Shown one piece after another: positions 45,176-57,342 of a stretch of DNA of 64,000 bases (its first letter is position 1; each line of letters begins with the position of its first letter). The stretch is from Gracilariopsis chorda (Eukaryota > Rhodophyta > Florideophyceae > Gracilariales > Gracilariaceae): assembly GCA_003194525.1 (NCBI GenBank), contig NBIV01000086.1, forward strand, positions 1-64,000, given 5' to 3'. Under the pieces are notes generated by a model. The model searched no databases, was not told the origin of the DNA, and worked only from the letters and a program-made list of their open reading frames with translations. The position numbers and the translations under genes are program-made.

Positions 45176-46749
45176 TCACTGTCGTCGGCGAGAAGGCCCA
45201 TCTTGAGGCAGGACTCCCTGAAGCTACCAAACTGCTGACCATCCAGGATGCGGAGATGCTGAAAGGAAGTAGCACCCGTTGTGTGGGTCAAGAGTAAGCG
45301 GAGGTAGTACCGCTCACCCTCTCGTGGACTGGCAGTGTAAATGCGCCCAACTACATGCGCACCGCTGCCAGTGAAGTCGTATAGATCGGCTGCTGCAGTG
45401 GCCGCTGAGGAGGAGGTGGGCTGGCTTCGAGACACCGAACGACGTCGGAGACATGCACGCGGCTTCCAGCATTTGTTTGATTTGTTCCAAGTGAAGTACC
45501 TCGGGAACTGGGCATAAGGGATATGCTGTGCACCGGGGTACTTTTGGTTGGCCACAAACCACTCAGTCAGCTTGGTTCCTGCCCGCTCTCTGTTAGCCGC
45601 AGAGTGCTCGTCGCCTTCCTGGAAGAACACCGTATGGTGATCTTCCAAGTGTACTTCAAGCCGCACGACGGGTGGATTGCGATCGACAATGTCGAACGCA
45701 AGCAACCGCCACACTGCTTGGGAGGCTGACACATACCGTGCGTCCTGGAAGTTCTGGATCTCGTCATGGCGTCCGTTCTCATCTACAATCTCCATGGTGA
45801 CTCTGTCGGAACCCTTGCACACATACTTGAAGAGGTACTTGATACCGCCAAGTCGTGATATGCATAGCTCAACGTTGATGTGGCATGCAAACCGGCGGAG
45901 AAGCTCTGGGCAATGTGGAACCACCCACGAATTGTCCAACATCACTACGCGCTGTCGACGGCCGACCCTGCAGCTTCGTTCCACAGACACCCCGCCCTCG
46001 GAAGGAGCGCGTCTTCGGTAGCTGATGTAGTACTCATTCTCAAGCCGTGCAGTTTCGGAGCCAAACGGCTTCGGAAAGTGCTTCAAGCAGATCAGCTCGC
46101 GCATGCACAGCGCTGAACGGTTGCCTGCACCGCACGGAGTGTGAATCATGTGCTTGAGCACCAACTCTTGTAAGGTAGCGTCGGAGGAAGGAGGAATCTT
46201 AGCTGAGATGAGCTCGTCAATTTCAGCAGGGTCTCGTAGCTGCTGCTTTGCATCTTCGTTGAGGAAGAAGATAGTGTGCGCGTGCGGTAGGCCTCGCTTT
46301 TGAAACTCGACTACCCGCACGTGAGCAAGAACGGCTCTAAAGGAATGTTCATCAATGACAAACGACATCAAGGCTTTCATCTTGAGACGAAACACTCGAG
46401 CACAAAGATCGGGTAGGTCGGGAGCGCACTGACCATCGAACAGCGCCCTGGTGATCTCAGTCCAGTTCGGATTGCACTTCATCGTGAGAAAGATATCGGG
46501 GTGCCCAATAGTGTTGGATATGGCGATGATGTCGTGCATTTGCTGTCTCATGTATCGGTCACCTCCTACAAATGTGGAGGGCAACACGAACAGTCGTCCA
46601 GCGCGAACCGCATCGGCCTCATCCACGCCCAGCAGAGAGTCACCCAGGCTCTCCCGCAGGGATGTATAGTCCGCAGCTCGAAGTCTGTCCTGGTTGTGTC
46701 GTAAGTAAGACAAACGCTTCGACTCAACCTTGCAGAACTGGTCAACCAT
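45013..46749 (-). CDS. Helitron HUH Rep endonuclease, copy 3 (578 aa)
   Basis: Uninterrupted Rep frame with HAH at 156-158 and the two catalytic tyrosines. It differs from copy 2 by a handful of residues, including Leu to Phe just before the HUH site and Asp to Glu at 176. Confidence 0.88.
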   Translation of the reverse strand: MVDQFCKVESKRLSYLRHNQDRLRAADYTSLRESLGDSLLGVDEADAVRAGRLFVLPSTFVGGDRYMRQQMHDIIAISNTIGHPDIFLTMKCNPNWTEITRALFDGQCAPDLPDLCARVFRLKMKALMSFVIDEHSFRAVLAHVRVVEFQKRGLPHAHTIFFLNEDAKQQLRDPAEIDELISAKIPPSSDATLQELVLKHMIHTPCGAGNRSALCMRELICLKHFPKPFGSETARLENEYYISYRRRAPSEGGVSVERSCRVGRRQRVVMLDNSWVVPHCPELLRRFACHINVELCISRLGGIKYLFKYVCKGSDRVTMEIVDENGRHDEIQNFQDARYVSASQAVWRLLAFDIVDRNPPVVRLEVHLEDHHTVFFQEGDEHSAANRERAGTKLTEWFVANQKYPGAQHIPYAQFPRYFTWNKSNKCWKPRACLRRRSVSRSQPTSSSAATAAADLYDFTGSGAHVVGRIYTASPREGERYYLRLLLTHTTGATSFQHLRILDGQQFGSFRESCLKMGLLADDSEWTQALRESFAPHLFHSLICLSPSCFTASRRTPVFCWSSIYRCSCRIYALDIAA

Positions 46750-46815
46750 GTACTGCTGGAAGAGCCGTTTGCCGCGTAGAATCGTACTGAACTCTGTCGG
46801 TCTCTCGAAAAGCTG

Positions 46816-48234
46816 CTACGAATAATACATCAGCGGAGTCACCTTCTTCTCTCTCGAGGCGTTTGGTGGGCAATATCTCATCTCAGGGTGCCATCCGTCC
46901 TGGCCACATGGGAACAAAAGAACGTAGCTCAAGGGATCGTACGATCTGTGACTGACGGGGATAGTGTCCAGCACCTCATCAACGTTTACAGTCAGCTCTT
47001 TACGCCTACGCACAACAATATCGCGCGCCCCAATCTCGCCGTCCACATTCCCTGGAATGATGGCAGCTACTTGCGACGCCTCGGGCCCGCTGTAGCGACG
47101 AACATGCTCGCTGCGGGGCCGTCTATCAGCATGGATCACCATCTGATACGTATTTGCTGGCGTATCGGTGATAGCCCACTCGCGCAGGCTGCAGAATGTC
47201 TGCGCGTATGGATTCCCCGTGTGCAGCATGGCAGCCAACTGAGACAGCAGTTCCGGTTGGAGGCGGGGCAGCAAGCCCGCTCGCCTCGCAGACTGCGCGT
47301 CATAGTCGGTGTCATGGATGTAAACAGACAGAAATACGGGCTGGACACCCTGAGCGGGAATGAGCGGACCCATGTAGTGATAGATCTGTCCCTGCATGGT
47401 GATCGTAGGATTGAAAGTAGAGTCTCCTGAACCACGGCTCACCCAGTTTGCCTTGACAGAAGCCATACACATAACGGTGTTGTAGGCACGGATCTCAGCC
47501 CGAAAGTGGTTCTCTCGGGGCCCAGTCGCAGTCAGCAGTTGACGAAGAAGAGGCGGAGGCTCCACAAGTGCAAAGAAGCTGAGATGCCCCTTCGTGCAGC
47601 ACTGCGAGAAAAGAGGTTGCGAGCGGGAGCTGCTCAAAACCCTTTCCTCTTTTAAATGCAGTGCCTTGCAAAAGCAGCACTCTACATTCATGAGACCGAG
47701 GTCCATGTAGCCGCTCTCGTCAAAATCATCCGAGTCAAACAATCGGTGGGCCACGTTTTGGCTCTCGCACTGAGATTCAAGACGCTGTTGCCTCTGAGCT
47801 GCGCTCTCGAGCTCTGGCGATGCCTGTCTAGATGTTGTTTCAGAGTGACGGCGAGAATGTTCAGCAGCGGGGCCATCCTGTTGCCTTGCAGCAGGATGGG
47901 CGTCACGATCTTTTGCCTGAATATTTGCGCGATTATCTGGCGTCTCTGAAGCTCGTGCAGAAGCAGTGGCTGTACAGTCGGGCTCACGAACGTCATCAGT
48001 GTGCGCGGCGGAAGCTCTAGCCCTTCTTCTTCTCGCACGTTCCCTATCAGCTGCTCTTCGTGCTTCACGCTGTTCCTCAGTTTCATTTGCCCTCCGTATG
48101 GCTGCTCGCTCTCTATCACGACGTCTCCTCTCTGCCTGTTACTCACTGGAATCTGCTCGACGTCTTGCAGCAGTACGTTGACGGTTCTGCTCACGTGTGG
48201 CATCGCCTGAAGCACTGGGCTGAGTTGGAGGCAT
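46816..48234 (-). pseudogene. Helitron N-terminal zinc-binding region, copy 3
   Basis: Same length and same two shared stops as copy 2. CRFCK becomes CCFCK next to the zinc-binding cysteines, as in copies 4 and 5. Confidence 0.82.
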
Positions 48235-49426
48235 TCTAAAAAGAACTTAAGCGCACGACACAAAAGACAAACTGTCCAAAGACCGGCAAAGCAAAAAAAG
48301 AAAAGAAGAAAAAATGAAAAAAAAGGATATGGTCGAGAACAATTGTGCTACGGGCTTCCAAACCCTTTTATGCACCTAGCACCGAAGTTTTGGATCGTTG
48401 CAGCGAAGAGAGAATATCTTGACCACAAAGAAACCGCCTAGATTGAGAACTGACCTGTACAGAGTAAAGAAGGGGCCGTGCCTGGAGAGTCTGCCAGGAC
48501 TGCGAGATTTACAATCCCAAAATCGCTAGGTAACTCTGTGCTGGACGTACTTTAGTCCGAAGACCGTTTCCCTTTAACAGTTCCTTAGATCCAGACAAAG
48601 CCGCTGTTGCTCGACTCTTACTCTGTTGTCCCCTTTCTAGACTCTTCAAGGGCTACTCCTTCCGCGCAAAGCACGTTTTGTGGGGAGCTATCGTACCTCA
48701 CGTGAACGCCACCCAGAAATAGTTGCCGAACCAATTAAATCTGGATGACGAACGCGTTATTCGGTGAGAAATTTAAACTTAACAGATCCCGCCGGTACCG
48801 CCAGCGTACCTTTTTCAGACGTCCTGACTCGCCCACAGTGCTAGAACCAACACCGTAGGTTAACCACAGCGAAGGAGATCGCGAGCGCTCAGTGGGCGAG
48901 TGCATTGCACGCTTTTGTATAGCGTGCAATGCCATTGGCGCACATGACCGTTGAAAAATAGTAATTAAAACGGTCATGTGCACTGCACTGCAACGGATCG
49001 GTTACTGTAGTGTAGTGGGTGGGCTACTTTGGTCAAACGGTTAGGCTACTGTGGCGTGGCAAAAGGCGCCAGGTGGAAACGTGTCGCAATATGCGGTGCA
49101 AGATGCCTCTTAGAGCGCATAAAATGCCACGTTTCCACTTGGCAGCCTCCTTGCCGATTTTGCAGCCAATGAGTGAGCGTTAGCTGACACACAGACAGAC
49201 AGAAAGACAAAAATGGTCTTTAGTATAGTGCGCAGGACAATTGGATCCATTGCGTGCTTCGCACGCGTTAAGGAGTAGAAGAAGCATTAGAGTGAAAGGA
49301 GTATTTGGGTAGCGTGTTATGGGTAGTTTGTTTGTAGAATGCAAGTATTTTTGGGTAGTAAGAAGGGAGAAGAAAAGAAAAAAAAAAAGAAAAAGGAAGA
49401 GGTTTACTTAAAGCTATCAAGTTGGT

Positions 49427-51258
49427 CTACGAAAGAACTTCGTGGTACAATACATTATTGGTAGAGGTGCTACCGGCAGGGAGACAGGCCACGATGTTGG
49501 ACGGGTTGGTGGTCCGAGAAAAGGCGACGTACAGCTGGCCATGCGTGAAACAGCCATCACGCAAATCCAGTCCGATGCGACCACTATACGACTGACCCTG
49601 TGCCTTATTGGTAGTGATGGCAAAACAGACACGTACTGGGAACTGGGTGCGATTGAAGTTGGGAACCGGAAAGTTGTCGTCTCCAGGTCCACAGGGCATG
49701 CGCGGCAGGCATAGTGCGTTGCCACGATTCACTCCAGAAGCGAGTCGAAGGAACAGTACATTGCTTTGCATGTCTTATACGGTATAGATGGCACCATTGA
49801 CGTGGCCGTTTGAGGGATCCAAGTTGCGAAGGAGCATAACCACAAAGCCCTTTTTGAGTTTGAGGCGGTGGTCCGGCAGCGCTGACCCAGCAGTCAGAGT
49901 GTTGAGCATCTCGACAGGGTACTGCAGCGCGGCACCGTCCTCGTCGCTCACCTTGTCCGCACTGAGGTACGTGCGATACGCTCCAGGTATAATGTGGCCT
50001 ACAAAGTCGTTGAGATCTGGTAGGCGATAGTTTCGTGCGGTTATAATCACCGTTGAAGTTAGCCAATCTGCATCTATGTAACTTTGAGCGATACCCTGAA
50101 AGACCATACGGACCATGGTGCGGAACGACTCCACACATTTTACGGACTCTGGGAGGGTGAAGGGGTGCTTTGGCGGGACAGGGCCTGGCAATCTGCACTC
50201 TCCAATCTGCAAGAGCGTGTTTGGAAACTCCAGTGCCTCCTTTGTCGCTGTGGGGTCTCGACGGAGCGCAGAAAGGCGCATGTTCGCAGTCAATCTCAAG
50301 GTGCGAAAGTGAGAAAAGAGACTTGAGTGTTTGACGCATGCGTTGACGATCACTGATCGAGAGCCGCCACGAACAACGGGGAGAATCTGCCAAAAGTCGC
50401 CAGAAAGCAATACGAACTTGCCTCCAAAGGGAAGCTGCGAGCGCGGTATGTCACGAAGAGTGCGGTCTACGGCTTCGACGCAGAAGCGATGACACATTAC
50501 GATCTCGTCCCAGATAATGAGGTTGACGTTCTCCATCCGATTGGCCAGGTGCGAGTTGACCGGGATGTTGCACGTGCTCTCAGCGGGGCTAGGATGGCAA
50601 TCCTGAACACGGAGTGGGCAGTCAGACCGCCCTCAAGCAGTATGGCTGCTACAGCAGACGTGGGTACCGTAAGGACGGACTTGCCACGAAGGCGTAACGT
50701 GACCTGAATTGCCTTGGAGAGGAAGGTCTTGCCGGTTCCACGCGGAGCATCCAAGAAGAAGACGCGAGTGGATGGCTGCGTTGGTGTAGAAGGACCACCA
50801 AGACCCTGCAAGCTCTCCGCGGACACACCAGGAAGGATGGCTCCCACGACGGTATTGAACGCCAGACGCTGACGCTCATTGAAGAGAGGGAGGGCGGCTT
50901 GCACATTGTCGTTCAGCTCCGACTGGATTTGCTGCGGAGACCGAGCTGGAGCACGCATTTCCAGTAGGTCCTGCATGGGTGTCGGAAGACCGTACGATGA
51001 CAGAGACGCCAGTGGGCCACCCATTTCTTGCAATGCTTTTTGCACTTCTAAGAGAACGTAAGAGCTGGCTCTTTCGTCGTTGGCCAGTGCGTGCATCATG
51101 CCGCGATGTCGAGTGCGTATATCCTGCAGGAACATCGATAGATGCTGCTCCAACAGAAAACAGGGGTTCGACGGCTGGCAGTAAAGCAAGATGGTGACAA
51201 ACAAATGAGAGAGTGGAACAAATGAGGAGCGAAGGACTCGCGTAGTGCCTGTGTCCAC
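49427..51258 (-). pseudogene. Helitron Pif1-type helicase, copy 4
   Basis: Same helicase, split by a one-base loss in a G run near 50586 between Walker A and Walker B, and by the shared TAA near 49775. NDTVQ becomes NDNVQ, a change shared with copies 5 and 6. Confidence 0.86.
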
Positions 51259-52832
51259 TCACTGTCGTCGGCGAGAAGGCCCATCTTGAGGCAGGACTCC
51301 CTGAAGCTACCAAACTGCTGACCATCCAGGATGCGGAGATGCTGAAAGGAAGTAGCACCCGTTGTGTGGGTCAAGAGTAAGCGGAGGTAGTACCGCTCAC
51401 CCTCTCGTGGACTGGCAGTGTAAATGCGCCCAACTACATGCGCACCGCTGCCAGTGAAGTCGTATAGATCGGCTGCTGCAGTGGCCGCTGAGGAGGAGGT
51501 GGGCTGGCTTCGAGACACCGAACGACGTCGGAGACATGCACGCGGCTTCCAGCATTTGTTTGATTTGTTCCAAGTGAAGTACCTCGGGAACTGGGCATAA
51601 GGGATATGCTGTGCACCGGGGTACTTTTGGTTGGCCACAAACCACTCAGTCAGCTTGGTTCCTGCCCGCTCTCTGTTAGCCGCAGAGTGCTCGTCGCCTT
51701 CCTGGAAGAACACCGTATGGTGATCTTCCAAGTGTACTTCAAGCCGCACGACGGGTGGATTGCGATCGACAATGTCGAACGCAAGCAACCGCCACACTGC
51801 TTCAGAGGCTGACACATACCGTGCGTCCTGGAAGTTCTGGATCTCGTCATGGCGTCCGTTCTCATCTACAATCTCCATGGTGACTCTGTCGGAACCCTTG
51901 CACACATACTTGAAGAGGTACTTGATACCGCCAAGTCGTGATATGCATAGCTCAACGTTGATGTGGCATGCAAACCGGCGGAGAAGCTCTGGGCAATGTG
52001 GAACCACCCACGAATTGTCCAACATCACTACGCGCTGTCGACGGCCGACCCTGCAGCTTCGTTCCACAGACACCCCGCCCTCGGAAGGAGCGCGTCTTCG
52101 GTAGCTGATGTAGTACTCATTCTCAAGCCGTGCAGTTTCGGAGCCAAACGGCTTCGGAAAGTGCTTCAAGCAGATCAGCTCGCGCATGCACAGCGCTGAA
52201 CGGTTGCCTGCACCGCACGGAGTGTGAATCATGTGCTTGAGCACCAACTCTTGTAAGGTAGCGTCGGAGGAAGGAGGAATCTTAGCTGAGATGAGCTCGT
52301 CAATTTCAGCAGGGTCTCGTAGCTGCTGCTTTGCATCTTCGTTGAGGAAGAAGATAGTGTGCGCGTGCGGTAGGCCTCGCTTTTGAAACTCGACTACCCG
52401 CACGTGAGCAAGAACGGCTCTAAAAGAATGTTCATCAATGACAAACGACATCAAGGCTTTCATCTTGAGACGAAACACTCGAGCACAAAGATCGGGTAGG
52501 TCGGGAGCGCACTGACCATCGAACAGCGCCCTGGTGATCTCAGTCCAGTTCGGATTGCACTTCATCGTGAGAAAGATATCGGGGTGCCCAATAGTGTTGG
52601 ATATGGCGATGATGTCGTGCATTTGCTGTCTCATGTATCGGTCACCTCCTACAAATGTGGAGGGCAACACGAACAGTCGTCCAGCGCGAACCGCATCGGC
52701 CTCATCCACGCCCAGCAGAGAGTCACCCAGGCTCTCCCGCAGGGATGTATAGTCCGCAGCTCGAAGTCTGTCCTGGTTGTGTCGTAAGTAAGACAAACGC
52801 TTCGACTCAACCTTGCAGAACTGGTCAACCAT
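51096..52832 (-). CDS. Helitron HUH Rep endonuclease, copy 4 (578 aa)
   Basis: Uninterrupted Rep frame with intact HAH and two tyrosines. It has the Glu form of SASEAVW, like copies 1 and 5 and unlike copies 2 and 3, which is a sign of exchange between copies. Confidence 0.88.
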   Translation of the reverse strand: MVDQFCKVESKRLSYLRHNQDRLRAADYTSLRESLGDSLLGVDEADAVRAGRLFVLPSTFVGGDRYMRQQMHDIIAISNTIGHPDIFLTMKCNPNWTEITRALFDGQCAPDLPDLCARVFRLKMKALMSFVIDEHSFRAVLAHVRVVEFQKRGLPHAHTIFFLNEDAKQQLRDPAEIDELISAKIPPSSDATLQELVLKHMIHTPCGAGNRSALCMRELICLKHFPKPFGSETARLENEYYISYRRRAPSEGGVSVERSCRVGRRQRVVMLDNSWVVPHCPELLRRFACHINVELCISRLGGIKYLFKYVCKGSDRVTMEIVDENGRHDEIQNFQDARYVSASEAVWRLLAFDIVDRNPPVVRLEVHLEDHHTVFFQEGDEHSAANRERAGTKLTEWFVANQKYPGAQHIPYAQFPRYFTWNKSNKCWKPRACLRRRSVSRSQPTSSSAATAAADLYDFTGSGAHVVGRIYTASPREGERYYLRLLLTHTTGATSFQHLRILDGQQFGSFRESCLKMGLLADDSEWTQALRESFAPHLFHSLICLSPSCFTASRRTPVFCWSSIYRCSCRIYALDIAA

Positions 52833-52898
52833 GTACTGCTGGAAGAGCCGTTTGCCGCGTAGAATCGTACTGAACTCTGTCGGTCTCTCGAAAAGCTG

Positions 52899-54317
52899 CT
52901 ACGAATAATACATCAGCGGAGTCACCTTCTTCTCTCTCGAGGCGTTTGGTGGGCAATATCTCATCTCAGGGTGCCATCCGTCCTGGCCACATGGGAACAA
53001 AAGAACGTAGCTCAAGGGATCGTACGATCTGTGACTGACGGGGATAGTGTCCAGCACCTCATCAACGTTTACAGTCAGCTCTTTACGCCTACGCACAACA
53101 ATATCGCGCGTCCCAATCTCGCCGTCCACATTCCCTGGAATGATGGCAGCTACTTGCGACGCCTCGGGCCCGCTGTAGCGACGAACATGCTCGCTGCGGG
53201 GCCGTCTATCAGCATGGATCACCATCTGATACGTATTTGCTGGCGTATCGGTGATAGCCCACTCGCGCAGGCTGCAGAATGTCTGCGCGTATGGATTCCC
53301 CGTGTGCAGCATGGCAGCCAACTGAGACAGCAGTTCCGGTTGGAGGCGGGGCAGCAAGCCCGCTCGCCTCGCAGACTGCGCGTCATAGTCGGTGTCATGG
53401 ATGTAAACAGACAGAAATACGGGCTGGACACCCTGAGCGGGAATGAGCGGACCCATGTAGTGATAGATCTGTCCCTGCATGGTGATCGTAGGATTGAAAG
53501 TAGAGTCTCCTGAACCACGGCTCACCCAGTTTGCCTTGACAGAAGCCATACACATAACGGTGTTGTAGGCACGGATCTCAGCCCGAAAGTGGTTCTCTCG
53601 GGGCCCAGTCGCAGTCAGCAGTTGACGAAGAAGAGGCGGAGGCTCCACAAGTGCAAAGAAGCTGAGATGCCCCTTCGTGCAGCACTGCGAGAAAAGAGGT
53701 TGCGAGCGGGAGCTGCTCAAAACCCTTTCCTCTTTTAAATGCAGTGCCTTGCAAAAGCAGCACTCTACATTCATGAGACCGAGGTCCATGTAGCCGCTCT
53801 CGTCAAAATCATCCGAGTCAAACAATCGGTGGGCCACGTTTTGGCTCTCGCACTGAGATTCAAGACGCTGTTGCCTCTGAGCTGCGCTCTCGAGCTCTGG
53901 CGATGCCTGTCTAGATGTTGTTTCAGAGTGACGGCGAGAATGTTCAGCAGCGGGGCCATCCTGTTGCCTTGCAGCAGGATGGGCGTCACGATCTTTTGCC
54001 TGAATATTTGCGCGATTATCTGGCGTCTCTGAAGCTCGTGCCGAAGCAGTGGCTGTACAGTCGGGCTCACGAACGTCATCAGTGTGCGCGGCGGAAGCTC
54101 TAGCCCTTCTTCTTCTCGCACGTTCCCTATCAGCTGCTCTTCGTGCTTCACGCTGTTCCTCAGTTTCATTTGCCCTCCGTATGGCTGCTCGCTCTCTATC
54201 ACGACGTCTCCTCTCTGCCTGTTACTCACTGGAATCTGCTCGACGTCTTGCAGCAGTACGTTGACGGTTCTGCTCACGTGTGGCATCGCCTGAAGCACTG
54301 GGCTGAGTTGGAGGCAT
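52899..54317 (-). pseudogene. Helitron N-terminal zinc-binding region, copy 4
   Basis: The 473-codon frame carries the two shared stops (codon 32 and the end). It is otherwise nearly identical to copy 3. Confidence 0.82.
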
Positions 54318-55509
54318 TCTAAAAAGAACTTAAGCGCACGACACAAAAGACAAACTGTCCAAAGACCGGCAAAGCAAAAAAAGAAAAGAAGAAAAAATGA
54401 AAAAAAAGGATATGGTCGAGAACAATTGTGCTACGGGCTTCCAAACCCTTTTATGCACCTAGCACCGAAGTTTTTGGATCGTTGCAGCGAAGAGAGAATA
54501 TCTTGACCACAAAGAAACCGCCTAGATTGAGAACTGACCTGTACAGAGTAAAGAAGGGGCCGTGCCTGGAGAGTCTGCCAGGACTGCGAGATTTACAATC
54601 CCAAAATCGCTAGGTAACTCTGTGCTGGACGTACTTTAGTCCGAAGACCGTTTCCCTTTAACAGTTCCTTAGATCCAGACAAAGCCGCTGTTGCTCGACT
54701 CTTACTCTGTTGTCCCCTTTCTAGACTCTTCAAGGGCTACTCCTTCCGCGCAAAGCACATTTTGTGGGGAGCTATCGTACCTCACGTGAACGCCACCCAG
54801 AAATAGTTGCCGAACCAATTAAATCTGGATGACGAACGCGTTATTCGGTGAGAAATTTAAACTTAACAGATCCCGCCGGTACCGCCAGCGTACCTTTTTC
54901 AGACGTCCTGACTCGCCCACAGTGCTAGAACCAACACCGTAGGTTAACCACAGCGAAGGAGATCGCGAGCGCTCAGTGGGCGAGTGCATTGCACGCTTTT
55001 GTATAGCGTGCAATGCCATTGGCGCACATGACCGTTGAAAAATAGTAATTAAAACGGTCATGTGCACTGCACTGCAACGGATCGGTTACTGTAGTGTAGT
55101 GGGTGGGCTACTTTGGTCAAACGGTTAGGCTACTGTGGCGTGGCAAAAGGCGCCAGGTGGAAACGTGTCGCAATATGCGGTGCAAGATGCCTCTTAGAGC
55201 GCATAAAATGCCACGTTTCCACTTGGCAGCCTCCTTGCCGATTTTGCAGCCAATGAGTGAGCGTTAGCTGACACACAGACAGACAGAAAGACAAAAATGG
55301 TCTTTAGTATAGTGCGCAGGACAATTGGATCCATTGCGTGCTTCGCACGCGTTAAGGAGTAGAAGAAGCATTAGAGTGAAAGGAGTATTTGGGTAGCGTG
55401 TTATGGGTAGTTTGTTTGTAGAATGCAAGTATTTTTGGGTAGTAAGAAGGGAGAAGAAAAGAAAAAAAAAAGAAAAAGGAAGAGGTTTACTTAAAGCTAT
55501 CAAGTTGGT

Positions 55510-57342
55510 CTACGAAAGAACTTCGTGGTACAATACATTATTGGTAGAGGTGCTACCGGCAGGGAGACAGGCCACGATGTTGGACGGGTTGGTGGTCCGA
55601 GAAAAGGCGACGTACAGCTGGCCATGCGTGAAACAGCCATCACGCAAATCCAGTCCGATGCGACCACTATACGACTGACCCTGTGCCTTATTGGTAGTGA
55701 TGGCAAAACAGACACGTACTGGGAACTGGGTGCGATTGAAGTTGGGAACCGGAAAGTTGTCGTCTCCAGGTCCACAGGGCATGCGCGGCAGGCATAGTGC
55801 GTTGCCACGATTCACTCCAGAAGCGAGTCGAAGGAACAGTACGTTGCTTTGCATGTCTTATACGGTATAGATGGCACCATTGACGTGGCCGTTTGAGGGA
55901 TCCAAGTTGCGAAGGAGCATAACCACAAAGCCCTTTTTGAGTTTGAGGCGGTGGTCCGGCAGCGCTGACCCAGCAGTCAGAGTGTTGAGCATCTCGACAG
56001 GGTACTGCAGCGCGGCACCGTCCTCGTCGCTCACCTTGTCCGCACTGAGGTACGTGCGATACGCTCCAGGTATAATGTGGCCTACAAAGTCGTTGAGATC
56101 TGGTAGGCGATAGTTTCGTGCGGTTATAATCACCGTTGACGTTAGCCAATCTGCATCTATGTAACTTTGAGCGATACCATGAAAGACCATACGGACCATG
56201 GTGCGGAACGACTCCACACATTTTACGGACTCTGGGAGGGTGAAGGGGTGCTTTGGCGGGACAGGGCCTGGCAATCTGCACTCTCCAATCTGCAAGAGCG
56301 TGTTTGGAAACTCCAGTGCCTCCTTTGTCGCTGTGGGGTCTCGACGGAGCGCAGAAAGGCGCATGTTCGCAGTCAATCTCAAGGTGCGAAAGTGAGAAAA
56401 GAGACTTGAGTGTTTGACGCATGCGTTGACGATCACTGATCGAGAGCCGCCACGAACAACGGGGAGAATCTGCCAAAAGTCGCCAGAAAGCAATACGAAC
56501 TTGCCTCCAAAGGGAAGCTGCGAGCGCGGTATGTCACGAAGAGTGCGGTCTACGGCTTCGACGCAGAAGCGATGACACATTACGATCTCGTCCCAGATAA
56601 TGAGGTTGACGTTCTCCATCCGATTGGCCAGGTGCGAGTTGACCGGGATGTTGCACGTGCTCTCAGCGGGGGCTAGGATGGCAATCCTGAACACGGAGTG
56701 GGCAGTCAGACCGCCCTCAAGCAGTATGGCTGCTACAGCAGACGTGGGTACCGTAAGGACGGACTTGCCACGAAGGCGTAACGTGACCTGAATTGCCTTG
56801 GAGAGGAAGGTCTTGCCGGTTCCACGCGGAGCATCCAAGAAGAAGACGCGAGTGGATGGCTGCGTTGGTGTAGAAGGACCACCAAGACCCTGCAAGCTCT
56901 CCGCGGACACACCAGGAAGGATGGCTCCCACGACGGTATTGAACGCCAGACGCTGACGCTCATTGAAGAGAGGGAGGGCGGCTTGCACATTGTCGTTCAG
57001 CTCCGACTGGATTTGCTGCGGAGACCGAGCTGGAGCACGCATTTCCAGTAGGTCCTGCATGGGTGTCGGAAGACCGTACGATGACAGAGACGCCAGTGGG
57101 CCACCCATTTCTTGCAATGCTTTTTGCACTTCTAAGAGAACGTAAGAGCTGGCTCTTTCGTCGTTGGCCAGTGCGTGCATCATGCCGCGATGTCGAGTGC
57201 GTATATCCTGCAGGAACATCGATAGATGCTGCTCCAACAGAAAACAGGGGTTCGACGGCTGGCAGTAAAGCAAGATGGTGACAAACAAATGAGAGAGTGG
57301 AACAAATGAGGAGCGAAGGACTCGCGTAGTGCCTGTGTCCAC
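55510..57342 (-). pseudogene. Helitron Pif1-type helicase, copy 5
   Basis: Same layout as copy 3: one frame interrupted only by the shared TAA near 55858. Walker A reads DAPRGTGKT. It carries the copy 2-type VFHGIAQ variant and the copy 4-type NDNVQ variant. Confidence 0.87.

Larger units (their letters stand above)
43155..49237 (-). mobile_element. Autonomous-type Helitron, array copy 3
   Basis: This is a 6083-bp unit. It carries the set of variants typical of copies 3-5 (VVEFQKRGL and DPAEID in Rep, SGDFWQILPVV in the helicase, CCFCKALH in the N-terminal region). It abuts its neighbours directly. Confidence 0.92.
49238..55321 (-). mobile_element. Autonomous-type Helitron, array copy 4
   Basis: A 6084-bp unit, nearly identical to copy 3. 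It has one private base loss in the helicase (a G run near 50586) and a T-run gain near 54474. Confidence 0.92.
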